Assembly (NCBI RefSeq): GCF_003846135.1
Contig: NZ_RHHM01000012.1
Coordinates: 62,001 to 126,000, forward strand
Source: Erwinia psidii
Lineage (GTDB): Bacteria; Pseudomonadota; Gammaproteobacteria; Enterobacterales; Enterobacteriaceae
Length of the DNA stretch: 64,000 nt
Direction: 5' to 3'
The first letter of the stretch is position 1; each line of letters begins with the position of its first letter. Positions 1 through 10,669 of this stretch are shown here, piece by piece. The notes under the pieces are model-generated. The model was not told the DNA's origin, did not search any database, and worked only from the letters and a program-made list of their open reading frames with translations. The position numbers and the translations under genes are program-made.

Positions 1-663
1 GCTGACGATCAGACGCGCTTCCCTGAGGAAGGGCTGCTCTGTGGTAAATTGTGAAAGCTGAACCAGCAGGCAGTCCCGAAGATCGCGGGCACAGACGCCA
101 ATTGGATCAAAACGCTGTATTCGCTTGAGGACGGCTTCCACTTCATCCATCGTTAACTCTTCATTGCCAATGCTTTCCAGAATGTCTTCCAGAGGCACCG
201 TCAGATAACCGGTATCATCAACCGCATCGACGATCGAAGTGGCAATGGCCCTGTCGGTATCGGTGAATGGCGTCAGATCCATTTGCCAGGTCAGATAATC
301 CTGTAATGTCTGGGTGGTTTCCCCCTGATAGACAGGGAGTTCATCATCATGATAATCGGTTCCTGTGCCTGAAGGCGTACCGGCAGTGTAAATTTCGTCC
401 CAGGTGGCATCCAACGGAAGCTCTTCCGGCATATCCTTTTGTTCCAGTGCTTCACGTGTATCAAGCGCTTCTTTTTCCTGATACTCCCGTGAATCGACTT
501 CCTCATGAACATCGGTTTGCTCAAGCAATGGATTGCTTTCCAGCGCCAGCTGAATTTCCTGCTGTAGTTCAAGCGTAGAGAGTTGCAGCAGGCGTATAGC
601 CTGTTGCAGTTGTGGCGTCATGGCAAGCTGTTGGCTGAGCCTGAGTTGCAAACCCTGCTTCAT
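1..663 (-). CDS. rpoN: RNA polymerase sigma-54 factor, N-terminal part (cut by window edge)
   Basis: Sigma-54 directs RNA polymerase to -24/-12 promoters and needs an ATP-driven enhancer-binding activator. The reading frame opens at the ATG complementary to 661-663 and runs for 221 codons to the first base of the window without a stop, so the C-terminal core-binding and DNA-binding parts lie outside. The start [20 protein letters not shown] is the glutamine- and leucine-rich region I typical of the family, followed by an acidic region II. It lies just downstream of lptB in the same direction, with 47 bases between them, as in other enterobacteria. The identity is very secure; only the length is limited by the window. 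Confidence 0.96.
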   Translation of the reverse strand, partial: MKQGLQLRLSQQLAMTPQLQQAIRLLQLSTLELQQEIQLALESNPLLEQTDVHEEVDSREYQEKEALDTREALEQKDMPEELPLDATWDEIYTAGTPSGTGTDYHDDELPVYQGETTQTLQDYLTWQMDLTPFTDTDRAIATSIVDAVDDTGYLTVPLEDILESIGNEELTMDEVEAVLKRIQRFDPIGVCARDLRDCLLVQLSQFTTEQPFLREARLIVS

Positions 664-710
664 ATTCAGAATACAATTTCCTCAAAAATCTTAATTATTT
701 TAATACATTA

Positions 711-1436
711 TCAGAGTCTGAACTCTTCGCCCAGGTAGACCCGTTTGACCTGCGCATCTTCCAGAATTTGCTCTGGCGAGCCATGGGCAATCAGATGTCC
801 CTGACTGACGATGTAGGCTCGCTCACAAACCGCCAGCGTTTCGCGCACATTGTGGTCGGTGATCAACACGCCAAGCCCACTGTCACGCAGATGTTCGATA
901 ATTTTTTTGATATCAATAACTGAAATCGGATCAACACCGGCGAAAGGCTCATCCAACAGAATAAACTTTGGATTGGCAGCCAACGCTCTGGCAATTTCAA
1001 CGCGGCGGCGCTCACCACCGGAAAGCGCCTGGCCCATGCTGTTACGCAGGTGGCTGATGTGGAATTCTTCCATGAGTTCATTAGCACGATCTTCGCGTTG
1101 CTCTGGCGTCAGATCGTCGCGAATTTGCAGCACGGCCATGAGGTTATCAAATACGCTCAGACGTCGAAAGATAGAGGCCTCCTGCGGCAAATAACCAATC
1201 CCCCGGCGCGCACGAGCGTGCAACGGCAGAATACTGATATCTTCATCGTCAATAATGATGCGCCCGGCATCGCGGGGCACAATCCCCACAACCATATAAA
1301 AAGTAGTGGTCTTACCGGCCCCGTTTGGTCCCAGCAGACCGACAATCTCGCCGGATTTAACCTGTAGGCTGACGTCTTCGACCACCCGTCGGCCCTTGTA
1401 GGCTTTCGCCAGGTTTTCTGCAATTAAAGTCGCCAT
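711..1436 (-). CDS. lptB: LPS export ABC transporter ATP-binding protein LptB
   Basis: LptB is the cytoplasmic ATPase of the LptB2FGC complex that extracts lipopolysaccharide from the inner membrane. The 241-residue protein has a Walker A motif GPNGAGKT (about residues 36-43), the ABC signature LSGGERRR (138-145) and a Walker B with catalytic Glu, [11 protein letters not shown] (160-170). The length matches the family. The gene follows lptA by 6 bases and precedes rpoN, so it belongs to the kdsD-kdsC-lptC-lptA-lptB run. The membrane partners LptF and LptG are encoded elsewhere. Confidence 0.97.
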   Translation of the reverse strand: MATLIAENLAKAYKGRRVVEDVSLQVKSGEIVGLLGPNGAGKTTTFYMVVGIVPRDAGRIIIDDEDISILPLHARARRGIGYLPQEASIFRRLSVFDNLMAVLQIRDDLTPEQREDRANELMEEFHISHLRNSMGQALSGGERRRVEIARALAANPKFILLDEPFAGVDPISVIDIKKIIEHLRDSGLGVLITDHNVRETLAVCERAYIVSQGHLIAHGSPEQILEDAQVKRVYLGEEFRL

Positions 1437-1442
1437 AGCTGA

Positions 1443-1991
1443 TTAGTTACTCTTTTTCTGTCCGGTTGACTGGGTGCCTTTGTCCTGTAATTGCGATGGA
1501 ACCAGAACGGTGGTAACGCGCTTACCAGTATTACCATAAGCCTGCATTTTCTGCTCTTTGACCAGATAGGTTATCCGGTCACCTTTGATGTTGCTGTCCA
1601 ATTGCTCAAGATAGGCATTGTCGGTAAGCTCAACAAAATCTGTGGCCAACTCATAGTGCATCTTCTGGGCATGGCCTTTAACCGGTTTCCCGTTGTCCTG
1701 CATCTGATAGAACGTGGCAGGATTGCCATAAGCATCAACAATCGTTTTTTTACTGTCTCCGCCTGGGCGGGTCACCACCACTTTATCCGCAGTGATCCTG
1801 ATCGATCCCTGAGTGACGATGACATTGCCGGTAAAGGTGGCCACATTGCCTTGCATATCCAGCGCCTGGTTTTCGGAATCCACGTTGACCGGTTTGTCTG
1901 AATCTCCCGTCAGTGCAAAAGCTGGCAGGCTGGCAGCCAACAGCATGCCGAGTGTCAAAAACTTAAGGTTGTTTAGCGTTTTGAATTTCAT
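1443..1991 (-). CDS. lptA: Periplasmic LPS-bridge protein LptA
   Basis: LptA forms the periplasmic beta-jellyroll bridge that carries LPS from LptC to LptD. The chosen start gives MKFKTLNNLKFLTLGML, a cleavable signal peptide ending near ASLPAFA (about residue 27). The mature protein contains the family motifs LDMQGNVATFTGNV and ADKVVVTRPGG. The 182-residue length is typical. The ATG lies inside the end of lptC (29-base overlap) and has no clear Shine-Dalgarno sequence, so translation is probably coupled to lptC. An in-frame TTG seven codons upstream is less likely because E. coli LptA starts at the equivalent ATG. Confidence 0.95.
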   Translation of the reverse strand: MKFKTLNNLKFLTLGMLLAASLPAFALTGDSDKPVNVDSENQALDMQGNVATFTGNVIVTQGSIRITADKVVVTRPGGDSKKTIVDAYGNPATFYQMQDNGKPVKGHAQKMHYELATDFVELTDNAYLEQLDSNIKGDRITYLVKEQKMQAYGNTGKRVTTVLVPSQLQDKGTQSTGQKKSN

Positions 1992-2538
1992 AGGAGGTTT
2001 TGACCTTTTCAATCAACTCGGCAGTTTTGTTCCGTAAATTTCCGCGCATTTTCATGCCGGTAGAGTTAAAGCTGATGCCATAAAGCGTCACCTGATCTTC
2101 TGAGGTCACATCCTGAGTGACGAGGTTTACTATGGCATTATCGGTTTTGATTCTTTGCAGTTGAGCATCCTGAGTCAGGCTGTTGACCTCGACATGACCA
2201 TACAGATACAGCATGCGATCGTTGGTCAACTTCGCTTTGTCAGACCGTACCGACCAGGTGGGAATTTTATTCTGGTCATAGGTGGTCATAATCGGATTAT
2301 CAAACCAACTTACTCCGTCAAGAGAAAAATAGGTCACTTTGTCAGAAATGAGCTTATAGTTCAGTGCTCCCTGTGGGTTGTATACCACGGTGTTTGACGT
2401 TTGGCTGGTATAGTTCGGTTCCTGACCGTTGCCTGCTGCGGGGGCGGTACTGTTGTCAGTATCGGCGAGGTTCCACCCGATAAGCACGATAGCCACCAGG
2501 GCCAGCAACAGCGTAATCCAACGCCTGGTTTTACTCAT
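1963..2538 (-). CDS. lptC: LPS transport bitopic protein LptC
   Basis: LptC is anchored in the inner membrane by one N-terminal helix (about residues 7-25, WITLLLALVAIVLIGW). Its periplasmic jellyroll receives LPS from LptB2FG and hands it to LptA. The protein is 191 residues, the same as in E. coli. Its start overlaps the end of kdsC by 4 bases and its end overlaps lptA, which points to translational coupling across the operon. Confidence 0.96.
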   Translation of the reverse strand: MSKTRRWITLLLALVAIVLIGWNLADTDNSTAPAAGNGQEPNYTSQTSNTVVYNPQGALNYKLISDKVTYFSLDGVSWFDNPIMTTYDQNKIPTWSVRSDKAKLTNDRMLYLYGHVEVNSLTQDAQLQRIKTDNAIVNLVTQDVTSEDQVTLYGISFNSTGMKMRGNLRNKTAELIEKVKTSYEIQNAKQP

Positions 2539-3101
2539 ATGGACTGCCCTTTGGCCTTATCAAACTTATCCTGTGCGATCAGGATCAGATCGCAAATTTC
2601 GCGTACCGCACCACGACCGCCAGCAATTCGCGTGACGTAATCAGCGCGAGGGATAAGCACTGGATGGGCATCTGCCACCGTTACGCTCAGTCCAACTTGC
2701 GCCATCACTGGCCAGTCGATCAGGTCATCACCAATATATGCCACTTGTTCTGGCTGAAGCGACAGTTTATCCAGAAGTTCACGGAAGGCCATAATCTTAT
2801 CAGACTGGCCCTGGTAAAGATGCGTAATTCCCAAGGTTGTACAACGATCTTCCAGCAATTTTGCTTTGCGACCAGTAATAATAGCCACTTCCACGTCTGA
2901 GGTCAGCAGACAACGTATGCCATAGCCATCCCGAACATTAAACGCTTTCAGTTCTTCGCCATTATTGCCCTGGTAAATCACCCCATCGGACATTACCCCG
3001 TCGACATCGCAAATCAACAGTTTGACCTGTTTTGCGCGGTTTATGACCTCCTGGCTTACGTTGCCATAACAGGTTTCAGTCCACTCCACGGCTGTGCTCA
3101 T
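2535..3101 (-). CDS. kdsC: 3-deoxy-D-manno-octulosonate 8-phosphate phosphatase KdsC
   Basis: KdsC is a HAD-superfamily phosphatase that converts Kdo 8-phosphate to Kdo in the lipid A-core pathway. HAD motif I, CDVDGVMSDG (about residues 31-40), carries the nucleophile Asp32 and the acid/base Asp34. Motif II (ITGRKAKL) and motif IV (IGDDLIDWPVM) follow. The length of 188 residues is normal. It lies 15 bases after kdsD and overlaps lptC by 4 bases. Confidence 0.97.
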   Translation of the reverse strand: MSTAVEWTETCYGNVSQEVINRAKQVKLLICDVDGVMSDGVIYQGNNGEELKAFNVRDGYGIRCLLTSDVEVAIITGRKAKLLEDRCTTLGITHLYQGQSDKIMAFRELLDKLSLQPEQVAYIGDDLIDWPVMAQVGLSVTVADAHPVLIPRADYVTRIAGGRGAVREICDLILIAQDKFDKAKGQSI

Positions 3102-3116
3102 TCATTTTGTTCCTTG

Positions 3117-4106
3117 TTAAACCACACCTGCCCGTAGCATGTCATGCATATGCACCACACCGAGCAGTACATCACCATCTGCAACCATCAGCGCGGTGAT
3201 ATTACGACTTTGCATCAGGTTCAGAGCGTCAACAGCCAGCATGTTTGGCCGCACGCGAATACCGCCTGTCGTCATTACGCTGGCGATGCTGGCTTGCTGA
3301 ATATCGATACCCATATCAAATACGCGGCGCAAGTCACCATCAGTAAAGATACCTTCAATTTTCATCAAATCGTTACAGATTACTGTCATGCCCATATTTT
3401 TTCGGGTAATTTCCAGCAATGCATCGCGTAAAGATGCATCACGGCTGATATGAGGAATTTCGTCGCCACGGTGCATTATATCATTGACCGTTAACAGTAG
3501 CTTCCGGCCCAGTGCTCCACCGGGATGGGACAAGGCAAAGTCTTCTGCGGTAAAGCCACGGGCTTTCAACAGTGCCACAGCCAGAGCATCACCCATCACC
3601 AGCATGGCGGTTGTACTGGTTGTGGGAGCCAGTCCAAGCGGGCAGGCTTCCTGAGGGACTCTGACACACAGATGAATATCAGCCGCTCTGCCCATGGTAC
3701 TTTCCGGGCGACTGGTCATGCAGATCAGTGAAACCTGCAAACGCTTCAACACCGGGATCAGTGCTGAAATTTCCGAGGACTCTCCAGAATTAGAGATGGC
3801 AATGACAATATCGCCTGCGCTGACCATACCCAGATCGCCGTGACTGGCCTCTGCCGGATGAACAAAAAAAGCGGGAGTACCGGTACTGGCAAACGTGGCT
3901 GCCATTTTTTTACCAATATGGCCCGACTTGCCCATCCCCATGACCACCACTTTGCCCATGCAACTGTAAATACGCTTACAGGTTTCAGTAAAGTCAGCAT
4001 TGATGTACTGGTCGAGTTGTTCCAGGCCCTGACGTTCTGTATTCAGTACCTCTTTTCCCGCCTGTTGAAAATCGAAACCGGGTTCAGGGATGAACGTTGG
4101 CATCAT
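3117..4106 (-). CDS. kdsD: Arabinose-5-phosphate isomerase KdsD
   Basis: KdsD interconverts ribulose 5-phosphate and arabinose 5-phosphate, the first step of Kdo synthesis. A SIS domain (about residues 40-180, with GMGKSGHIGKKMAATFASTG and SNSGESSE) is followed by two CBS domains (about 205-329). The start at MMPTFIPEPG is preferred because AGGA precedes it at a good distance. Seven upstream codons would extend into yrbG. At 329 residues it matches E. coli KdsD (328). It starts 2 bases after the yrbG stop. Confidence 0.95.
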   Translation of the reverse strand: MMPTFIPEPGFDFQQAGKEVLNTERQGLEQLDQYINADFTETCKRIYSCMGKVVVMGMGKSGHIGKKMAATFASTGTPAFFVHPAEASHGDLGMVSAGDIVIAISNSGESSEISALIPVLKRLQVSLICMTSRPESTMGRAADIHLCVRVPQEACPLGLAPTTSTTAMLVMGDALAVALLKARGFTAEDFALSHPGGALGRKLLLTVNDIMHRGDEIPHISRDASLRDALLEITRKNMGMTVICNDLMKIEGIFTDGDLRRVFDMGIDIQQASIASVMTTGGIRVRPNMLAVDALNLMQSRNITALMVADGDVLLGVVHMHDMLRAGVV

Positions 4107-4108
4107 TT

Positions 4109-5098
4109 CTAATCCTTTAACCAAAAGGTGGTTGAGGGCAGCCAGTACAAGACGGCAACCCAGGCAATAAAACCGCTCACAAGCAGTGCTCCTGCCACTC
4201 GCCCAATACAGCGGCTACGCCGCAGGCAGATAACAGTGAACAGTGCGCTGACGCCGAGCATGACCCAATAATCACGGGCGAAAGCGTGTATATCAACACT
4301 GCCGGGATGGATCAGTGCCGGTATGCCCAGCACAATCGCAATATTGTAGATGTTAGAACCAATCAAATTTCCGACGGCCATGTCATCTTCACCCTTCAAG
4401 GCTCCGGCGATGACGGTGGCCAGCTCCGGCAGGCTGGTGCCAACTGAAATAATGGTCAGCCCGATAACCAGTTCGCTGATACCAAAGAAGTCGGCAATCA
4501 CCGTCGCGTTGTCAATCACCATACGAGTCGACATCGGCAGAATAATCAGGGCAACGGCCAGCCATAAAAAAGCGACCGTATTACCCGCATCCTCCTCCGG
4601 CAGCTCGGCCAGTTGCTCGCGGGTAAGAATATCATTGTTATCGCGTTCGGCTTTGCGAGCGATTTTGATAATAAAAAACAGGTAAATCGCGGCGATAGCA
4701 ATCAGCGCCAGCCCATCATGACGGCTGAGGGTATTATCAAACAGCACCACACCACACAGCAGCGTCACCAGCAGCATTAGCGGCAGCTCCCGGCGAATTA
4801 AATTTGAATGAATAGTGAGGGGATGAAGCAGGGCTGCACCACCAAGGATCAACAGGATGTTGGTAATGTTCGATCCTATCGACGTGCCGACAGCCATATC
4901 CATTTGTCCGTGGGTTGCTGCAGAGAAAGAGACTATCAGCTCAGGAAGTGAAGTGCCGATGCCCACCACGGTCATGCCGATAATTAATGGCGGCATCCCC
5001 AGTTTGCGGCAAAGGATGGCGGCACTGAACACCAGACGATCCGCACCATATACCAGTAGGACTAATCCGATAATCAATAGTGCTGTAGCTACAAGCAT
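4109..5098 (-). CDS. yrbG: Inner-membrane calcium/sodium antiporter family protein YrbG
   Basis: This is a member of the Ca2+/cation antiporter (CaCA) family with about ten hydrophobic segments. It has the two diagnostic alpha repeats, each with GTSLPEL and a downstream GSNI: GIGTSLPELIVS near residue 45 and SVGTSLPELATV near residue 230. The start MLVATALLIIGLVLLVYGADRLVF matches the E. coli protein; 21 upstream codons are hydrophilic and are left out. The 329-residue length is typical. It is first in the minus-strand run leading to kdsD and is divergent from mlaF. The ion moved in vivo is not known from the sequence. Confidence 0.93.
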   Translation of the reverse strand: MLVATALLIIGLVLLVYGADRLVFSAAILCRKLGMPPLIIGMTVVGIGTSLPELIVSFSAATHGQMDMAVGTSIGSNITNILLILGGAALLHPLTIHSNLIRRELPLMLLVTLLCGVVLFDNTLSRHDGLALIAIAAIYLFFIIKIARKAERDNNDILTREQLAELPEEDAGNTVAFLWLAVALIILPMSTRMVIDNATVIADFFGISELVIGLTIISVGTSLPELATVIAGALKGEDDMAVGNLIGSNIYNIAIVLGIPALIHPGSVDIHAFARDYWVMLGVSALFTVICLRRSRCIGRVAGALLVSGFIAWVAVLYWLPSTTFWLKD

Positions 5099-5323
5099 GT
5101 AATGTCCTTTGGTCGGATATGATCGTTTGTTGGCCTGGCGTGACAAGTAAGGCAGGGGCACAAAATAATGCGCTGATTTTGACGATCTGAAAGCAAAAAG
5201 TAAAACTTATGCCAATTTTAGCCACGTCGCAGAGGTAAGTTTCTGTAAAAGTGTCCGGTACGAAGCGATATGCGGTAAGATCGCAAACATGTCATGCCTG
5301 AATAAAGAGGACAGGAGATAACG

Positions 5324-6136
5324 ATGGGCCATACGGAGATGAATTTAGTTGATGTCCGCGGAGTGAGCTTTGCCCGTGGCGATCGGCCGGTTTTCGACAA
5401 CATCTCGCTTACGGTGCCCAGAGGAAAGGTCACTGCTATTATGGGACCTTCTGGCATTGGTAAAACCACCTTACTTCGTTTGATAGGCGGTCAACTGCGA
5501 CCGGACAGCGGAGAGATTTGGTTTAACGGCGATAATATTCCCAGCCTTTCGCGGTCCCGGTTGTACGAGGCCAGGAAGAAAATGAGCATGCTTTTTCAGT
5601 CCGGGGCATTATTTACCGATCTCAGTGTCTTTGATAATGTCGCCTGGCCATTGCGTGAACATACACGGCTGCCACCTGAGCTGTTGCACAGTACGGTAAT
5701 GATGAAGTTGGAAGCTGTCGGGCTGCGTGGTGCGGCACGGCTAAAGCCCTCTGAATTGTCCGGTGGCATGGCGCGTCGGGCCGCGCTGGCGAGAGCGATT
5801 GCACTGGAGCCGGATTTGATTATGTTCGATGAGCCTTTTGTCGGGCAGGATCCTATCACGATGGGCGTGTTGGTGAAGCTGATTGATGAGCTGAATCACT
5901 CCCTTGGTGTGACCTGTATTGTGGTTTCGCATGATGTGCCGGAAGTGCTTAGCATTGCGGACTATGCGTATATCATTGCCGGAGAGAAGGTGATCGCACA
6001 TGGATCGGCACAAGCACTACGCGATAACAGCGATGCAAGAGTGCGACAGTTTATTGATGGTATTGCAGACGGCCCTGTGCCGTTCCGTTTTCCCGCAGGA
6101 GATTATCTGCAAGATTTAACCAGCTCAGGGAGTTAA
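5324..6136 (+). CDS. mlaF: Phospholipid transport ABC ATPase MlaF
   Basis: MlaF is the ATPase of the MlaFEDB complex, which moves phospholipids between the inner membrane and periplasmic MlaC and keeps the outer membrane asymmetric. Walker A is GPSGIGKTT (near residue 40), the signature is LSGGMARRAALAR (near 144) and Walker B is DLIMFDEPFVGQDP (near 163). It is 270 residues, close to E. coli (269). A strong AGGAGA ribosome site precedes the ATG. It is the first gene of mlaFEDCB, transcribed away from yrbG. Confidence 0.97.
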   Translation: MGHTEMNLVDVRGVSFARGDRPVFDNISLTVPRGKVTAIMGPSGIGKTTLLRLIGGQLRPDSGEIWFNGDNIPSLSRSRLYEARKKMSMLFQSGALFTDLSVFDNVAWPLREHTRLPPELLHSTVMMKLEAVGLRGAARLKPSELSGGMARRAALARAIALEPDLIMFDEPFVGQDPITMGVLVKLIDELNHSLGVTCIVVSHDVPEVLSIADYAYIIAGEKVIAHGSAQALRDNSDARVRQFIDGIADGPVPFRFPAGDYLQDLTSSGS

Positions 6137-6143
6137 TTAACTG

Positions 6144-6926
6144 ATGTTTCTACGTTCGCTGGCATCGCTGGGACGCAAGGGAATTAATACCTGTGCCTCC
6201 TTTGGCCGCGCCGGATTGATGCTTTTTCACGCGCTGATAGGCGTGCCGCATTTTCGTAAACATGCGCCACTGGTAGTGAAACAGCTATATAGCATTGGCG
6301 TTCTGTCACTCCTTATCATTGTTGTTTCCGGCTTGTTTATCGGCATGGTATTGGGGCTACAGGGTTACCTGGTACTGAATACTTACGGCGCTGAAAGCAG
6401 TCTGGGCATGTTGGTTGCGTTGTCATTACTGCGTGAACTGGGGCCGGTAGTGACCGCGCTGTTGTTTGCTGGCAGGGCCGGTTCGGCACTGACCGCTGAA
6501 ATTGGTCTGATGAAGGCAACGGAGCAACTCTCCAGTATGGAAATGATGGCTGTTGACCCACTCAGGCGGATTATTTCTCCACGCTTTTGGGCCGGGTTCA
6601 TTAGTATGCCGCTGTTGACGTTGATTTTTGTCGCTGTGGGAATACTGGGTGGGGCGATTGTCGGTGTCGGCTGGAAGGGCATCGATACCGGTTTCTTCTG
6701 GTCAGCAATGCAAAATGCCGTTGATGTGCGAACCGATATTGTTAACTGCGTTATCAAAAGTGCGGTATTTGCTTTCGCAGTAAGCTGGATTGCACTCTTT
6801 AACGGCTATGATGCGATTCCAACCTCAGAAGGTATCAGCAGAGCCACGACGCGCACTGTGGTTCATGCTTCTCTCGCGGTACTTGGTTTAGATTTTGTGC
6901 TGACAGCACTGATGTTTGGGAACTGA
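6144..6926 (+). CDS. mlaE: Phospholipid transport permease MlaE
   Basis: MlaE is the integral membrane permease of the Mla system. At 260 residues it has several hydrophobic helices and the family signature around [20 protein letters not shown] (about residues 95-115), which includes the conserved Glu contacting the ATPase. It follows mlaF by 7 bases and precedes mlaD by 4. Confidence 0.97.
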   Translation: MFLRSLASLGRKGINTCASFGRAGLMLFHALIGVPHFRKHAPLVVKQLYSIGVLSLLIIVVSGLFIGMVLGLQGYLVLNTYGAESSLGMLVALSLLRELGPVVTALLFAGRAGSALTAEIGLMKATEQLSSMEMMAVDPLRRIISPRFWAGFISMPLLTLIFVAVGILGGAIVGVGWKGIDTGFFWSAMQNAVDVRTDIVNCVIKSAVFAFAVSWIALFNGYDAIPTSEGISRATTRTVVHASLAVLGLDFVLTALMFGN

Positions 6927-6930
6927 TGTA

Positions 6931-7491
6931 ATGCAAACGAAAAAAAGCGAAATTTTGGTAGGAGCATTCTTATTGTTGGCACTGGCTGCCGCATTGTTCC
7001 TCTGTCTGCGGGTGGCCGACCTGAAATCGTTGGGTAGCGAGCCAACCTGGCGGTTATACGCCACCTTTGACAATATCGGTGGTTTGAAAATCGGCTCTCC
7101 GGTCAAAATTGGCGGAGTGGTGATTGGCCGGGTGACGGATATCGGTCTGGACAGCAAAACGTACACCCCTCGCGTAACGATGAATATCAACGATAAATAT
7201 AACCAGCTACCGGATACCAGCTCACTGGCGATCCGCAGCTCCGGGTTGCTTGGCGAACAATTTCTGGCACTGAACGTTGGCTTTGATGATCCTGAAATGG
7301 GAACATCTATGCTTAAAGATGGTAGTACGCTACAGGACACCAAATCAGCCATGGTGCTGGAGGATTTGATTGGCCAGTTCCTCTACAAGAGCGGTAACGC
7401 CAATGACAACAAAAACGCTTCGTCGGTGGCACCAGACGTAAATGGACACCAGACGCCGACTGCAACGACTCACCCAGAAGAGGGCAAATGA
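6931..7491 (+). CDS. mlaD: MCE-domain phospholipid-binding protein MlaD
   Basis: MlaD forms a hexameric ring anchored in the inner membrane through which lipids pass to MlaC. After [11 protein letters not shown] comes one transmembrane helix (about residues 7-27). The MCE domain begins at [11 protein letters not shown] with [14 protein letters not shown]. The C-terminal helix [10 protein letters not shown] is conserved. The start at MQTKK is chosen by family match over a codon five residues upstream. The gene ends overlapping the mlaC start. Confidence 0.96.
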   Translation: MQTKKSEILVGAFLLLALAAALFLCLRVADLKSLGSEPTWRLYATFDNIGGLKIGSPVKIGGVVIGRVTDIGLDSKTYTPRVTMNINDKYNQLPDTSSLAIRSSGLLGEQFLALNVGFDDPEMGTSMLKDGSTLQDTKSAMVLEDLIGQFLYKSGNANDNKNASSVAPDVNGHQTPTATTHPEEGK

Positions 7492-8129
7492 TGTTTAAAC
7501 GTTTCCTGATGATAGCCATGTTAGTTGTTGCCCCGGTTGCGGCTAACGCCGCAGTGGATCAAACTAATCCTTATCAGCTGATGAATGAGGCGGCAGAGAA
7601 AACCTTTACTCGCCTCAAAAATGAGCAGCCTAAAATCAAGCAGGACCCAAATTATTTGCGGCAGGTCGTTCGTGAAGAATTACTGCCGTATGTTCAGACT
7701 AAATATGCCGGCGCTCTGGTGCTGGGCCGTTACTATCGGGAAGCGACTCCCGCGCAACGTGAGGCCTATTTCAACGCTTTTGGTGACTATCTTGCTCAGG
7801 CATACGGCCAGGCGTTAGCACTTTACAACGGTCAGACTTACCAAATTGCACCTCAGCAGCCTTATGCTGATGCCAGCATCATTGCTATTCGTGTGACCAT
7901 TAACGATCCAAATGGCCGTCCACCGGTTCGTCTCGATTTTCAGTGGCGTAAAAACACCCGTACCGGTGACTGGCAGGCGTACGACATGATTGCTGAAGGT
8001 GTCAGTATGATCACCACTAAACAGAATGAATGGAGCGATGTGCTTCGTCAGAAAGGGATTGATGGCCTGACTCAGTTGCTTAAATCCTACGCTAATCAGC
8101 CTATTAAGCTGGATAAACAACCGCAATGA
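7491..8129 (+). CDS. mlaC: Periplasmic phospholipid shuttle MlaC
   Basis: MlaC carries phospholipid across the periplasm between the OmpC-MlaA complex and Mla[24 protein letters not shown] is a signal peptide ending near residue 20, and the mature part begins at [10 protein letters not shown]. The 212-residue protein contains the family stretch [13 protein letters not shown]. Two consecutive ATGs (7488 and 7491) are possible; the second has better spacing from the GAGGG site and matches the E. coli start. The end overlaps mlaB by 4 bases. Confidence 0.96.
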   Translation: MFKRFLMIAMLVVAPVAANAAVDQTNPYQLMNEAAEKTFTRLKNEQPKIKQDPNYLRQVVREELLPYVQTKYAGALVLGRYYREATPAQREAYFNAFGDYLAQAYGQALALYNGQTYQIAPQQPYADASIIAIRVTINDPNGRPPVRLDFQWRKNTRTGDWQAYDMIAEGVSMITTKQNEWSDVLRQKGIDGLTQLLKSYANQPIKLDKQPQ

Positions 8130-8422
8130 GCGACCAACTTAAATGGCATCTGGTTGATAATCAGCTGCTTTTATTCGGTGAACTGGAACGGCAGACGCTG
8201 GCAGCGTTGTGGGAGCAGCGTGAAACGGTCATGGCGCAGGTTAATATCATTGATGTTTCTGCGTTGGAAAGGGTGGACACCGCGGGTCTGGCACTGTTGG
8301 TTCACCTGCGACAGCTTGCTGTACGATGGGGAAAAAATCCCCGTTTTACAGGGGTTACCGATAAACTGCGTACACTGATTTCGCTGTATAACCTTGAGCA
8401 AATCATCGTATCCCATTCCTGA
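8126..8422 (+). CDS. mlaB: STAS-domain protein MlaB of the Mla transporter
   Basis: MlaB is a small cytoplasmic STAS-domain subunit that binds MlaF and is needed for transporter activity. The 98-residue protein has the STAS core motif [17 protein letters not shown] near residues 48-65, including the conserved Thr at the interface. The start ATGAGC overlaps the mlaC stop. A strong terminator follows, closing the operon. Confidence 0.95.
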   Translation: MSDQLKWHLVDNQLLLFGELERQTLAALWEQRETVMAQVNIIDVSALERVDTAGLALLVHLRQLAVRWGKNPRFTGVTDKLRTLISLYNLEQIIVSHS

Positions 8423-8446
8423 AAAATGTGGATAACCCCTGTTAAA

Positions 8447-8474
8447 AACCTCTGCTGTGGCAGAGGTTTTTTTT
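8447..8474 (+). terminator. Rho-independent terminator of mlaFEDCB
   Basis: A 9-bp perfect stem (AACCTCTGC / GCAGAGGTT) with a TGTG loop is followed by eight T residues. It lies 25 bases after the mlaB stop. Confidence 0.9.
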
Positions 8475-8543
8475 GCCTGTTTAAGATAGCGCCACTTTCC
8501 ACTAAGATGTGTGGCTCGTTAATCCTTAAGTGAATTTTGAAGC

Positions 8544-8801
8544 ATGATGGAAACCAGTGAAATTCAATCCGTGCTGATGGGCGCGTTACCGTTGCAGGAA
8601 GTCCACGTTACTGGCGATGGCAGCCATTTTCAGGTGATTGCCGTTGGTGAGTTGTTCAGTGAACTCAGTCGCGTGAAGAAGCAGCAAACGGTCTATGCTC
8701 CGCTGATGGCTTACATCGCCGATAACCGTATCCACGCGGTATCAATTAAAACCTTTACCCCGGAAGAATGGGCCCGTGACCGTAAGCTTAATGGTTTTTA
8801 A
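8544..8801 (+). CDS. ibaG: BolA-family acid-stress protein IbaG
   Basis: IbaG is a small BolA-like protein that can bind iron-sulfur clusters together with monothiol glutaredoxin and is linked to acid stress. The 85-residue product contains the BolA core [17 protein letters not shown] and ends in the conserved [11 protein letters not shown]. The conserved His is in DGSHF. Two adjacent ATGs (8544 and 8547) can start it. It lies between the mlaB terminator and murA, as in E. coli. Confidence 0.94.
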   Translation: MMETSEIQSVLMGALPLQEVHVTGDGSHFQVIAVGELFSELSRVKKQQTVYAPLMAYIADNRIHAVSIKTFTPEEWARDRKLNGF

Positions 8802-8857
8802 GCAGTGATTGTGTTCACCGCACTGGTCATGGTGCGGGGACAGAAATTTACGTCTGA

Positions 8858-10138
<1,281 letters not shown>

Positions 10139-10153
10139 GTATCCTGTGTTATG

Positions 10154-10189
10154 AAGGCCGGTAGTACATATGTACTACCGGCCTTTTTT
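10154..10189 (+). terminator. Bidirectional terminator between murA and sfsB
   Basis: A perfect 32-base palindrome centred on CATATG (AAGGCCGGTAGTACAT and its complement, 10154-10185) is followed by T residues on the plus strand. Its A-tract also gives a T-rich tail on the minus strand, so it can serve murA. The convergent sfsB reading frame ends at 10189. Confidence 0.88.
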
Positions 10190-10464
10190 CAGGGGCGGAT
10201 TAATCGCTTGCGATCGATAAGATTGTGGCTTACTGGATCGTAGTAACGACTCGGCCAGATTTCAGCGGGATGAATCATTAACGCATCAGCAATAAGCCAC
10301 TCTCCTTTTGGCCATGGGCGAAACAACGCGTTGGCCAACGTTGAGGAACTTAATCCTGCTTCACGGGATAGGGCCGCCAGCGTGGTACCCTGTTTACGCA
10401 AACCTGCAATGATGTCGGCATTGTGCCAGTCTTTTTTCTTTTGATGCATCTGCTCGTCCTCCAT
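10189..10464 (-). CDS. sfsB: Ner-like DNA-binding regulator SfsB (Nlp)
   Basis: This is a small helix-turn-helix protein related to the phage Mu Ner repressor; in E. coli it influences maltose-gene expression. The 91-residue protein has the family core WHNADIIAGLRKQGTTLAAL, the recognition region GLSSSTLANALFRPWPKGE and the motif IWPSRYYDP. Its location beside murA is the usual one. The first residues (MEDEQMHQKKK) are poorly conserved, and the true start may be the ATG five codons further in. Confidence 0.92.
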   Translation of the reverse strand: MEDEQMHQKKKDWHNADIIAGLRKQGTTLAALSREAGLSSSTLANALFRPWPKGEWLIADALMIHPAEIWPSRYYDPVSHNLIDRKRLIRP

Positions 10465-10637
10465 GTTCGCAGGATGATTTTATAGCAATAACATTCCAGT
10501 AATTTCCAATTCTTTCTTAATGTTTAATCGATTTTGTGCCGCATTACGCAAAAGTAAGGAAACAAAGTAAGGTTTTTGCAGCACAGATTGGCGCTGATTT
10601 GTAAGCGAAGTGCATTATGGAGATCGTGGTTCAGAGA

Positions 10638-10661
10638 TGAAAAGCGCGGATTACCGCGCTT
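10638..10661 (-). terminator. Terminator downstream of ispB
   Basis: Reading the minus strand, an 8-bp stem (AAGCGCGG / CCGCGCTT) with a 4-base loop is followed by TTTTC. It lies 8 bases after the ispB stop. Confidence 0.75.
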
Positions 10662-10669
10662 GTGTATGA

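Noticed and set aside
291-578. Open frames on both strands inside rpoN
   Set aside because: They lie within the clear sigma-54 reading frame, have no homology or ribosome sites and are antisense or out-of-frame shadows.
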